DNA of 32,597 nt from Treponema sp. UBA3649 (GTDB lineage: Bacteria; Spirochaetota; Spirochaetia; Treponematales; Treponemataceae). Shown here piece by piece: positions 16,094 to 23,875 of this stretch (positions are counted from its first letter, which is position 1; each line of letters begins with the position of its first letter). Made by a program: the position numbers and the translations under genes. The stretch is taken from NCBI GenBank assembly GCA_002373325.1, contig DFKI01000098.1, positions 25,438-58,034 of the forward strand. Direction: 5' to 3'. The notes below the pieces were generated by a model. That model did no database searches, was not told where the DNA came from, and was given only the letters and a program-made list of their open reading frames with translations.

Positions 16094-17053
16094 ATGCAGC
16101 AAACAGAAATCAAAAAAGAGATTTTAAAACCGCTTTTGGACTCAGACGGAATTGTTGTCAGGTGGCCTAAAAAGAAGGAAGAGAAATCTGCCGTACTTGA
16201 ATATCTTGTGACGAAGTTCGAGCGGGGGAAAAAATATTCGGAGCTTGAAATCAACTCGGTGTTAAAAAAATGGAATGCCTTCGGGGATCATTCGCTTTTA
16301 CGACGGGAACTTTTCGATCATTTTCTTTTGGACCGCACGCCGGACTGCAAGTTTTATTGGGTGCACAGGGGTGACGGGGATTTTTCCATTGACGAGTATC
16401 TTCAAAAATTGATTTCAGGATGCAAGTCGGCTTTCGGCACACGGCTTATTTATGTTGGACTTCAGGGAAGCTATCTGAGGGAGGAGGCAAACAAGGACAG
16501 CGACATTGACATCATGCTTGTGATTGAAAATCTTTCCGTTGCCGACATGGATTCTTACCGCGAGATTCTCAAGGGCATCGGTGATTACGAAAAATCCTGC
16601 GGCTTTATTGCGGGAAAGAGCGAGATGGAAAAATGGAACCCGCTTGAAATCTGCCAGCTGCGTCACACAACGAAAGATGTCTACGGCTCGCTTTCCTCTC
16701 TGCTTCCTCCATCGACAAGAGAGGACGAAATCAATTATGTGAAAATCAGCCTCGGAAATCTCTACCATGAAATCTGCCACCGCTATATCCACGCGGACCG
16801 GGAAAAGAACGTCCAGAAGTTCCGCTCAAGCTGCAAGAGTTTTTTCTTCCTGATTCAAAATCTTCATTATCTTGAAAGCGGAAATTTTGTCCTGAAAAAA
16901 TCCGACTTGGAAAAATGCGTTTCCCCAAAAGACAAGATGATTCTTGATTTTGCTGATTTGCCCGACACATTTGATTACGACGAGTCCATGAAAAATCTTT
17001 TTGCCTGGTGCCAGAACGCGTTTGAAAGAATAAAGGCAATCTCTAAGAACTGA
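16094..17053 (+). CDS. DUF2087-nucleotidyltransferase fusion protein
   Basis: The product (319 aa) joins two parts. Residues 1-85 match the DUF2087 winged-helix style (DGIVVRWPKKKEEK, then a WNAFGDHSLLRRELFDHFLLDR segment). From about residue 115 a polymerase-beta-like nucleotidyltransferase follows, with Gly125-Ser126 in LQGSYLREEAN and the catalytic pair Asp137 and Asp139 in SDIDIML. A helical C-terminal region completes it. Such enzymes transfer AMP or another nucleotide to small molecules, RNA or protein; the substrate here is unknown. I start at the ATG at 16094, seven bases after GGAG; upstream starts would precede the promoter. An Eis-like acetyltransferase gene follows after 31 bases on the same strand, probably in one operon. 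Confidence 0.8.
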   Translation: MQQTEIKKEILKPLLDSDGIVVRWPKKKEEKSAVLEYLVTKFERGKKYSELEINSVLKKWNAFGDHSLLRRELFDHFLLDRTPDCKFYWVHRGDGDFSIDEYLQKLISGCKSAFGTRLIYVGLQGSYLREEANKDSDIDIMLVIENLSVADMDSYREILKGIGDYEKSCGFIAGKSEMEKWNPLEICQLRHTTKDVYGSLSSLLPPSTREDEINYVKISLGNLYHEICHRYIHADREKNVQKFRSSCKSFFFLIQNLHYLESGNFVLKKSDLEKCVSPKDKMILDFADLPDTFDYDESMKNLFAWCQNAFERIKAISKN

Positions 17054-17084
17054 AGTTTCAGAGATTCTCTTGAGGGAGTGAAAA

Positions 17085-18278
17085 ATGAAAGTAAAAAGAC
17101 TTGAGGGAAGCGAGCGTTTTGAGGCGTACAAGCTTGCCGCATTTTGTTTTCACAAGCGACTTGATGACATAGAATCGGAAAGAGAAAAGCGTGAGGCGGA
17201 GACTTTCGAGGACTGGGGCGCTTTTGATGATGACGGCTCTCTCATGGCACGCATTTTTAACAGGCCATACGATTTTTACCTGGACGGGATTCCTGTCAAA
17301 ACCGGCGGCATTGGGGCTGTGGCGACTTTTCCGGAGTACAGGGAAAGCGGTGCGGTCCGTGCAATCTTCCGCGAGATTCTTCCTTCCGCATACAAAAACG
17401 GCGAGGTTCTTTCCGCATTGTTTCCTTTCAGCCACAAGTTCTACAGAAAGTTCGGATACGAGGTCATTCTATTTGAGAACGAATATAAATTCAGGCCATC
17501 CATTTTGGCGGAATACAGAAAAATCCCTGATGAAGAAAAATGCGGTGCAAAAAGATGGAAGCAGGGTGAGAGCGCAAAGGGTTTTCTTGACGTATACAAC
17601 GAGTTTGCTCCCAAGTTCAATCTTGCTGCCCGACGCACGGAAGAGCTGATGCTAAAGCACGTCAAATTTGAAAATGAATACATCGACAGAAAATTCTCAT
17701 ATCTTTTTTCGCACAACGGGAAAAACGTCGCGTACCTGATTTTCACCGATGAGTTCAATCCTGAGGAGGCACATCTTAAAGTTGAGGAATGCGCGTGGAC
17801 TTGCCGAACCGGATTCAAAGCCATTCTGAATTTTCTCTCACGATTCAGCGCTGACTACGGCTCCATAACTCTGCCTCTTCCAAAAGGGACAGACCTTCTG
17901 AAACTGATTCGCTGCGACGACGCATATTCAATCGAAACAAGTGTCTCTCAAAACTTTATGCTCCGTGTAGTGAACGCGAGAAAACTTTTTGAAATCATCA
18001 AAAGACCTGAGGACTGCGATTTTAAGGTAAAAATCAAAGATGATATTATAGAAGAAAACAACGAGACCCTCCACGTGCTGGGCGACAGAACAGATGTAAT
18101 CGGAAGCGACGAGGATGCGGACATCGAGCTTGACATCCGTGCCCTCTCACAACTCGCGGCGGGATGCACAGATTTGGACGAGGCCCTTCTCCGGGATGAC
18201 GTGAGGTTAAACGGCAAGATTGAGATGCTCAGAAAATGTTTCGTCCAAAAAAAGATTTTCGTAAGCGAAGATTTTTAA
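17085..18278 (+). CDS. Eis-like GNAT acetyltransferase
   Basis: The product (397 aa) has the size and layout of Eis proteins: an N-terminal GNAT domain with GGIGAVATFPEYRESGAVRAI as the acetyl-CoA loop, a second GNAT-like fold, and a C-terminal SCP2-like part. Tyr125 in FYRKFGYEV falls where Eis has its general-acid Tyr126, and the chain ends in Phe, as Eis does, whose C-terminal carboxylate acts as a base. Eis enzymes acetylate amines of aminoglycosides and other polyamine-like substrates; the real substrate here is unknown. GAGGGAG precedes the ATG. Its likely operon partner is the nucleotidyltransferase upstream, another enzyme class known to modify aminoglycosides. Confidence 0.85.
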   Translation: MKVKRLEGSERFEAYKLAAFCFHKRLDDIESEREKREAETFEDWGAFDDDGSLMARIFNRPYDFYLDGIPVKTGGIGAVATFPEYRESGAVRAIFREILPSAYKNGEVLSALFPFSHKFYRKFGYEVILFENEYKFRPSILAEYRKIPDEEKCGAKRWKQGESAKGFLDVYNEFAPKFNLAARRTEELMLKHVKFENEYIDRKFSYLFSHNGKNVAYLIFTDEFNPEEAHLKVEECAWTCRTGFKAILNFLSRFSADYGSITLPLPKGTDLLKLIRCDDAYSIETSVSQNFMLRVVNARKLFEIIKRPEDCDFKVKIKDDIIEENNETLHVLGDRTDVIGSDEDADIELDIRALSQLAAGCTDLDEALLRDDVRLNGKIEMLRKCFVQKKIFVSEDF

Positions 18279-18356
18279 TCAAGTGTTTTTCCTTGCCTTT
18301 GAAGGAGTTGTGGAAGACAAGAGCTCTAAATTGCGATAAAAAAATCCACAAGGGAT

Positions 18357-18467
18357 TGAGGAAGCGCTGCAATGGAAGCAGGGTTCGTGGCATCGAAGCA
18401 TTTGCACGGAAGGGAGCGAAAGCGACCGCTTGCTTTGGTTCCTGGCGTGAATGGAAGTGCTTCCTCA
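18357..18467. repeat. Element with terminal inverted repeats, possible small mobile or structured element
   Basis: TGAGGAAGCGCT at 18357-18368 is matched inverted by AGTGCTTCCTCA at 18456-18467 (11 of 12). The 111-bp interior is GC-richer than the flanks and has small hairpin candidates such as GCGAAAGC. It could be a miniature inverted-repeat element or a structured RNA. It seems single-copy in this window. Confidence 0.45.
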
Positions 18468-18495
18468 TTTTGAAAGTGATTTGCTAAGTTTAATT

Positions 18496-18518
18496 TAGAT
18501 TTGCACTTGACTTCTACA
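18496..18518 (-). repeat. Dispersed repeat, copy 3
   Basis: The copy matches 39-61 in the same orientation with one change (GAC for GCC); the match extends back to 18486 (33 bases, two differences). It lies 30 bases upstream of the -10 of the adenylate cyclase promoter. Confidence 0.75.
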
Positions 18519-18545
18519 TTTTTCCAAGCAAAGATTTTCTTTTTG

Positions 18546-18554
18546 TGATAGAAT
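18546..18554 (+). promoter_or_regulatory. Extended -10 promoter, leaderless start of adenylate cyclase
   Basis: TGA-TAGAAT ends at 18554, six bases before the ATG at 18561, so transcription is predicted to begin at the start codon. The six bases GTTGGC are not a ribosome binding site. No clear -35 is visible. Confidence 0.55.
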
Positions 18555-18560
18555 GTTGGC

Positions 18561-20123
18561 ATGAAGATAAAGGATTTTTTTCTGAGACATCACATAATCA
18601 TCTACGGACTCATCTGTCTTTTTGCGAACGTACTTGCGGTTCTTTCGTCCAACCTCACGAACTTTCCCATGCCCGACACAATCCCCATGCTGGAGTGGGA
18701 AAATTTTATGAAACTGCATCCCGTGCTCGTAGATTTTTTGAGCATTATCTGCTACATGATTCCCGTGTTCTTCTGCGTCAATTACGCGATTAAACTCAGA
18801 AAATACAAGTACGGCGAAAAGGGCTACACAAGAATCATGGTGCACATGCCTGGTGCCTTTGCCATCCGTGGCATCACCGGGTGGATTTCAAATTTCGTCC
18901 TTGAGATGGCCACTCTTTTTTATTTCAAATTCAAATTCAGCCAGAACATTTCCTTCATCCTGATTTCCTCAATGACTTCCTATGTCTTCCTTTCCGTCTT
19001 TTCATTTACGCTGATTTATTTTACGCTCGAGACACTGAACCGTAACATCGTGCTTCCCCATCTTTTTCCCGAGGGCCACATCTCCGAAATTGAGCGCACG
19101 TCACTTTCTTCCATTAAAAGAGTCTTTCTTTTTTATTTTTTCTCAAGCGCGGTTTTTCCGGCCTCCTATCTTGGAATCAGGCTCTTCTGTACAAAACGCT
19201 ATCACGTGGAGATTCCGAACTACACTGATTTTATTTTCGTCGGAATTCTTCTTTCCATCGGCTTTGTTCTGACCATGCTGATTTCATCCTATTTTCAAAA
19301 GCCGCTCCAAAAACTCACCGACGGCGCGAAGGAAATTTCCAAGGGCAATCTGGAGACGAAGACCGTAATCTGCTCCAACGACGAGATGGGACTGCTCGGC
19401 GACACATTCAACTCGATGGCCCAGTCGCTCAAGGAAAAGGAGTTCATGCGGGACACATTCGGAAAGATTGTCACACCCCAGGTCCGCGATTATCTTTTGA
19501 AGGGAAACGTAGCTCTTGGAGGAGAGACCGTCGATGTCACCGTCATGTTCTGCGACATCCGTGGATTTACGACGCTTTCCGAAAATCTTCCGCCTGAAAA
19601 AATTGTCGCGCTCTTGAACGAATATTTTACCGGGCTTGAAAAATGCATCACAACTCACGGAGGAGTCATCAACAAATACATCGGGGATGCGGTGATGGCA
19701 CTTTTCGGTGCTCCCGTTCATTCAGAGACTCACGCGAGGGATGCTTTCAACGCTGCCCTTGACATGAGAAAGGAATTGATTGAGATGAACAAGCGATTTT
19801 TGCAGAAGGATTTTCCTGAAATCAGATTCGGAATCGGACTTCACTCAGGACCCGTGCTTGCGGGAAACATAGGAGCCTCAAAGCGCATGGAGTATACCGT
19901 AATCGGGGATACAGTGAACACGGCGAGCCGCATCGAGGGACTGTGCAAAATCTACAAAAAGGATCTTTTGATTTCGGAGAGCACGGCCAAGTTGATTAGC
20001 ACAACTGCAAGCGCAAATGCAAGCGCAAATGCAAGCACAAATGAAAATCCCACGGAGCTCGTTTTTGTGGATGAGAGTGAAATCCGGGGGCGAAAGGAAA
20101 AGGTCAAGCTGTACACAGTTTAA
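18561..20123 (+). CDS. Membrane class III adenylate cyclase with HAMP domain
   Basis: The product (520 aa) has about six membrane helices in residues 10-255, a HAMP linker (SSYFQKPLQKLTDGAKEISKGNLE), and a class III nucleotide cyclase domain. Metal-binding Asp332 (MFCDIRGFT) and Asp376 (YIGDAVMALFG), and the NTASRIE Arg, are present, so it should be active and convert ATP to cAMP; strict assignment of ATP over GTP is inference. GLHSGPVLAGNIG is typical of the family. Near the C-terminus a 12-bp tandem repeat inserts ASANASANASTN into the loop before the last strands (EIRGRKEKVKLYTV). The chemoreceptor at 20249 follows after a separate promoter. The start appears leaderless. Confidence 0.93.
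   Translation: MKIKDFFLRHHIIIYGLICLFANVLAVLSSNLTNFPMPDTIPMLEWENFMKLHPVLVDFLSIICYMIPVFFCVNYAIKLRKYKYGEKGYTRIMVHMPGAFAIRGITGWISNFVLEMATLFYFKFKFSQNISFILISSMTSYVFLSVFSFTLIYFTLETLNRNIVLPHLFPEGHISEIERTSLSSIKRVFLFYFFSSAVFPASYLGIRLFCTKRYHVEIPNYTDFIFVGILLSIGFVLTMLISSYFQKPLQKLTDGAKEISKGNLETKTVICSNDEMGLLGDTFNSMAQSLKEKEFMRDTFGKIVTPQVRDYLLKGNVALGGETVDVTVMFCDIRGFTTLSENLPPEKIVALLNEYFTGLEKCITTHGGVINKYIGDAVMALFGAPVHSETHARDAFNAALDMRKELIEMNKRFLQKDFPEIRFGIGLHSGPVLAGNIGASKRMEYTVIGDTVNTASRIEGLCKIYKKDLLISESTAKLISTTASANASANASTNENPTELVFVDESEIRGRKEKVKLYTV
20007..20042 (+). repeat. 12-bp tandem repeat inside the adenylate cyclase gene
   Basis: GCAAGCGCAAAT occurs at 20007-20018 and 20019-20030 exactly, and at 20031-20042 with one change. 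It encodes ASAN-ASAN-ASTN. Unit gain or loss keeps the frame, so it could vary in length without breaking the enzyme. Confidence 0.9.
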
Positions 20124-20167
20124 AAATCTTCTTTTTGAACTCGTGTGTTTTCTTAAAAAAGAATTTA

Positions 20168-20176
20168 TGTTATACT
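20168..20176 (+). promoter_or_regulatory. Extended -10 promoter of the second chemoreceptor
   Basis: TGT-TATACT predicts a start near 20183 and a leader of about 66 bases. The -35 region is poor (TTTTCT at 17-base spacing). Confidence 0.45.
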
Positions 20177-20248
20177 TTTAATTGTGCGCCAGATATGGAG
20201 GCCACCCCAAAAAAAATGTTTTTTAAATGAGCCATTTTGGAGGAATTG

Positions 20249-22336
20249 ATGAGCACTAGAAAGAACACCATGTCGCTCAGACGGGAAATCATCATTGGAA
20301 TGGTCGGTTCCATGCTGATAGTCACACTTTTTTTGAGTATTTCATATTTATTAATGCTGAGTCGAATCGTATATCGGACCACGCTAAAGTCAGTGGATCA
20401 GAATATGGAAATATTGGACAAAGACATTTCCGGCATTTTGGGCGAATATAACGATTTGGTGGTGCATCTTTCAAACGTCATCCCTGAGCTTGAGTCGCGG
20501 GAACAGATAAAGTCGGTCATTTCGTCATTAGGAAAAAATTTGATGAAAGATACGCTTTTGTACTACGCCACCACAGAGCAGCTTTGGGATGGGGGCGCGC
20601 TGATTTCACATTCAGGATGGGAACCTTCCGCTGATTTTGATATGCAATCCCGATTGTGGCACAAGAATGCGGTAAGCAATCGGAATAAAATCTGCTACAC
20701 GGAACCTTTTATCGACGCGAACACTGGAAAAACCATAGTCACAATCAGCTACCGTGTGCTTGATGATAATGGAAAAGTGATTGGAGTCTCTGCCTTTGAC
20801 ATTGTTTTGGACGCTCTTTCTGAAGTGGTGCAGAATATCAGCATTTCAGATCACGGACACATTTATCTCATCACCAGCGAGGGACTTTTCCTCACGAACG
20901 AAAATCTCAAGGCAATCATGGCGGAAAATTATTTCGACGCATCCGAGTTCAAAAAATATTCCAGGACATCTTATCTGGACGGAACGGAAAAAGTTTTTAT
21001 AGAGGGAAAGTCATATTACGGAGTACGAAAGATTGTCGGCACAGATTGGTACATCGCCGCTGAAGGTCCAATCTCTGATTTTGCCGGTGAGTACATGAAG
21101 CAGATTGTTTATGTCCTTATTGGACTTTCATGTATTTTTGTGCTGATGGTCATTCTGGATATTGTGCTTTCAAACAGGGTCTCGCGGAGTTTTAGAATCA
21201 TTGCGTCGGGATGCGAGGCCATTGCCAAAGGTGACTTTTCCAAAAAATACAATGAGTCTTTTACGAAGGAAGCGACTCTTTTGGCCCGTGGATTCAATTC
21301 CTTTTCCGAAAGATTGCAGGGCATCGTCAAGAGCATGAAAAAATCAAAATCTGCATTGACGAAGGCGGGAGAGTATTTGAAGGATGGAACCGCAGATACA
21401 CAGGCTGCCATTTCTCAGGTTCTTTCCAGCATTGAGGGGATGGGTGAAAATCTAAGAAGACAGAACGTCGGCGTGGAGCAAACATCGGTCAGCATTAGCT
21501 CCGTCCTTGAAAACGTGAAATCACTTGAAAAACTTGTCTCATCCCAAACATCGTCCGTGCAGGGGGCATCCGGTGCAGTTGAGCAGATGATCAGCAACAT
21601 TGGAGAAGTGAATGAGTCGGTGGACAAAATGGCTCAGTCATTCAGCGTCCTTGCATCAAATGCGGATGATGGCGCAAAAACCCAGAGTGAGCTTCAGGAA
21701 AAAATCGGGGACATTGAAACGCAGTCAAATCTTTTGAGTGAGGCAAATGCCGTGATTGCGAATATTGCGGAGCAAACGAATCTTCTTGCCATGAACGCGG
21801 CGATTGAGGCGGCACATGCAGGTGAGGCGGGAAAAGGATTCGCTGTTGTTGCGGATGAAATTCGGAAACTCTCTGAAACTTCAACAAGCCAGTCAAAGAC
21901 AATCGGCGATCAGTTGAGCAACATCCAGTCCACCATTGAAACCGTCGTTGAGGCGACTCAGCGTGGTGTGTCTGATTATGATCGTCTTGCGAATGAAATC
22001 CGGTCTACTGATCTTCTCGTCCAGCAAATCAGGGTAGCCATGAGGGAACAACAGTCAGGCTCTTCATTGATTACCGAGGCATTGCGCGGAATGAACGACA
22101 GTACCACGCAGGTTCAAAAGGCATCGCAAAAAATGACATCGGAAAGCCAGATGATTGCGAATGAAATCAACTCACTTCAGGAAAAAGCTGCGGACATGAA
22201 AAACGGCATGGATGAAATGAGTGCCAGCGCAAAAAAAATCGAAGAGACAGGAGCCGCACTTTCCGACATTTCCGAAATTGTGGAAAAATCCATCGTGGAA
22301 ATTGGAAAACAGATTGACCAGTTCGAAACTGAATGA
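20249..22336 (+). CDS. Methyl-accepting chemotaxis protein, dCache sensor
   Basis: The product (695 aa) is a second transmembrane chemoreceptor. The first membrane helix lies at about residues 15-40 and the second at about 285-310 (IVYVLIGLSCIFVLMVILDIVL). Between them the dCache ligand-binding domain shows LWHKNAVSNRNKICYTEPFIDANTG and VLDDNGKVIGVSAFDI. HAMP (ASGCEAIAKGDFSKKY) and the signalling hairpin near residues 505-545 follow, nearly identical to the receptor at 6555-8621, while the sensors differ. I start at the ATG at 20249, five bases after GGAGG. The C-terminus (IDQFETE) lacks a clear CheR-docking pentapeptide. It converges with the diguanylate cyclase gene 38 bases away, and I see no terminator between them. 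Confidence 0.93.
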   Translation: MSTRKNTMSLRREIIIGMVGSMLIVTLFLSISYLLMLSRIVYRTTLKSVDQNMEILDKDISGILGEYNDLVVHLSNVIPELESREQIKSVISSLGKNLMKDTLLYYATTEQLWDGGALISHSGWEPSADFDMQSRLWHKNAVSNRNKICYTEPFIDANTGKTIVTISYRVLDDNGKVIGVSAFDIVLDALSEVVQNISISDHGHIYLITSEGLFLTNENLKAIMAENYFDASEFKKYSRTSYLDGTEKVFIEGKSYYGVRKIVGTDWYIAAEGPISDFAGEYMKQIVYVLIGLSCIFVLMVILDIVLSNRVSRSFRIIASGCEAIAKGDFSKKYNESFTKEATLLARGFNSFSERLQGIVKSMKKSKSALTKAGEYLKDGTADTQAAISQVLSSIEGMGENLRRQNVGVEQTSVSISSVLENVKSLEKLVSSQTSSVQGASGAVEQMISNIGEVNESVDKMAQSFSVLASNADDGAKTQSELQEKIGDIETQSNLLSEANAVIANIAEQTNLLAMNAAIEAAHAGEAGKGFAVVADEIRKLSETSTSQSKTIGDQLSNIQSTIETVVEATQRGVSDYDRLANEIRSTDLLVQQIRVAMREQQSGSSLITEALRGMNDSTTQVQKASQKMTSESQMIANEINSLQEKAADMKNGMDEMSASAKKIEETGAALSDISEIVEKSIVEIGKQIDQFETE

Positions 22337-22374
22337 GTTCCGTTTTACCCGGGATGGCATTTTGTGTTTGGGGA

Positions 22375-23751
22375 TTAAAATCTCCGCCGCTCAACACCCT
22401 TGGACTTGTAGTATTCTCTTTTTGCGTCGTACATTCTTTCATCCGCACTCTTAATCAGCATTGTCATTGTTGCGTCGGGAAATTCATGGTGCGATGCCTG
22501 TCCAATGGAAAGCGACAAATTTTTCACTTCACGTCCCTGCCACCTGCTCGTTTCGTCCTCAATCTTTTGCATAAGTGTTTCAAGAGTTTTCTCATCTGCT
22601 TTTATGAGGGCCGCAAATTCATCTCCGCCAATCCGGTAGATATTTCCGAACGGACCAAAGATTTTTTCCAGGCACTCCATCGCTCCGTTGATGAGCTCGT
22701 CTCCCGCAAGATGACCAAGCGTATCATTTACATGCTTCAATCCATTCAGGTCCGCCGAAACATAAATGAAATTTTCATCGGGCCCGCTTTGAGACAGATT
22801 CGAAAGAGCTTCCTCATAGGCCCTTCGGTTCAATCCTCCGGTCAAACTGTCGGTGTTGGAAACCTTGAGAAGGATTGTGTTTGTCTTACGCATCTGCAGC
22901 ATGATATTCGTAAAGAGACTGACGAATCCTGAGATGATTAGAAGAATGACTATGAAAAAAACAATGCGCCAGACTGAGCCCCATCCCTTGCTCGGATAGA
23001 GTTCCAGACTCCATGTAAGATTCCGCACCGCAAATTGTGTTTTTACCGGATGCCCTCCAAGAAATCCCTTTGACTTAAGAAGATGACTCTTGCCGTCATC
23101 ATCAATATATGACAAAGCATAGTTCACGCCCATGCCCTCAAGATTTTCAAGTCCGAGCACATCAATCAGATTGTTAAAATCCATTGTAACGGTAACGAGT
23201 CCCCAAAGCTCAGATTTCTCACCGCGTCGTAATATGACAGGAGATCTTGCCCCCATGCCGAATCCGCCTTGAATCAACTCAAAGGGATTTGTAAGTTTTG
23301 TCACTCCATTTTCGTATGCTTCCTTCGCCTCCAAATTTCCTGTATGGCTTGTGTCCAGAAAATTAAATCCAACCAGACGCTCGTTGCCCTCAAGAGGATA
23401 AACATCCGAGACAATGCAGTTCGGAGCGATTGCAAAATTTTTTAGGGTGATGCCGGTCTCCTCAACCACTGCGGTAAAAATATCCTCGGCGACATGATTA
23501 AAAAAAGATGTGTCTCCGTTGTGGTCTTGAATCAGGGCCTTGAGAGTGTTTGTTCTTGCCATCACGCAATCAACCGTCGTGACAATATGCTCGGCCTCAA
23601 TTTTCGTCATGTAGGTATACCGTTCTCTTTCGGATGCCAAATCATGTTTCAGCAATCCCACATAAAGTATGGTAAGCGAAAGAAAGCATATTACTCCCGA
23701 CATGCTTGAGACCGCTTTTCTGTCATTTGATTTTTCACTGTCGCGCATCAT
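22375..23751 (-). CDS. Diguanylate cyclase with CHASE-like periplasmic sensor
   Basis: The product (458 aa) makes c-di-GMP. A first membrane helix spans about residues 17-33, then a periplasmic domain with features of CHASE sensors (FAIAPNCIVSDVYPLEGNERLVGFNF, ending in WSLELYPSKGW), a second helix (IVFFIVILLIISGFVSLF), and the GGDEF domain (TDSLTGGLNRRAYEE, intact GGDEF at about 375-379). The RxxD inhibitory site is absent upstream of GGDEF. The ATG at 23751 is preceded by AGGTGA; a GTG three codons earlier and the next ATG at 23748 are alternatives. It converges with the chemoreceptor at 20249-22336. The ligand of the CHASE-like domain is unknown. Confidence 0.9.
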   Translation of the reverse strand: MMRDSEKSNDRKAVSSMSGVICFLSLTILYVGLLKHDLASERERYTYMTKIEAEHIVTTVDCVMARTNTLKALIQDHNGDTSFFNHVAEDIFTAVVEETGITLKNFAIAPNCIVSDVYPLEGNERLVGFNFLDTSHTGNLEAKEAYENGVTKLTNPFELIQGGFGMGARSPVILRRGEKSELWGLVTVTMDFNNLIDVLGLENLEGMGVNYALSYIDDDGKSHLLKSKGFLGGHPVKTQFAVRNLTWSLELYPSKGWGSVWRIVFFIVILLIISGFVSLFTNIMLQMRKTNTILLKVSNTDSLTGGLNRRAYEEALSNLSQSGPDENFIYVSADLNGLKHVNDTLGHLAGDELINGAMECLEKIFGPFGNIYRIGGDEFAALIKADEKTLETLMQKIEDETSRWQGREVKNLSLSIGQASHHEFPDATMTMLIKSADERMYDAKREYYKSKGVERRRF

Positions 23752-23794
23752 CCCCGTCACCTGTAAAACTGCAATTCATTTACCCTTCAAATTC

Positions 23795-23823
23795 ATTATA
23801 GCACAGATTAGGATAAAAGTGAA
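23795..23823 (-). promoter_or_regulatory. Promoter of the CHASE-GGDEF gene
   Basis: TTCACT (23823-23818), a 17-base spacer and TGC-TATAAT (23803-23795) form a strong extended -10 promoter with a leader of about 37 bases. Confidence 0.65.
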
Positions 23824-23832
23824 TAATGGCAA

Positions 23833-23858
23833 CCTCCAAAAGCTGAAGTTTTTAGAGG
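23833..23858 (-). terminator. Candidate terminator hairpin after the hydrolase gene
   Basis: CCTCTAAAA and TTTTGGAGG pair (with one G-U) around a short loop, 18 bases beyond the hydrolase stop on the minus strand. The following bases are not a true U run, so termination may be weak. A perfect 14-bp palindrome, GTGATTAAAATCAC (23866-23879), overlaps the stop codon just before it. Confidence 0.4.
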
Positions 23859-23875
23859 CTCCCTAGTGATTAAAA

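Larger units (their letters stand above)
18279..18545. other. Gene-free interval with structured DNA
   Basis: No convincing gene lies in this roughly 270-base stretch; short frames here lack ribosome binding sites and recognisable products. It contains a palindromic-ended element (18357-18467) and the third copy of the dispersed repeat (18496-18518). The cyclase promoter follows immediately. Confidence 0.6.

Noticed and set aside
18229..18487. Short open frames on both strands in the gap after the Eis-like gene
   Set aside because: They have no ribosome binding sites, overlap each other, and coincide with the palindromic element.
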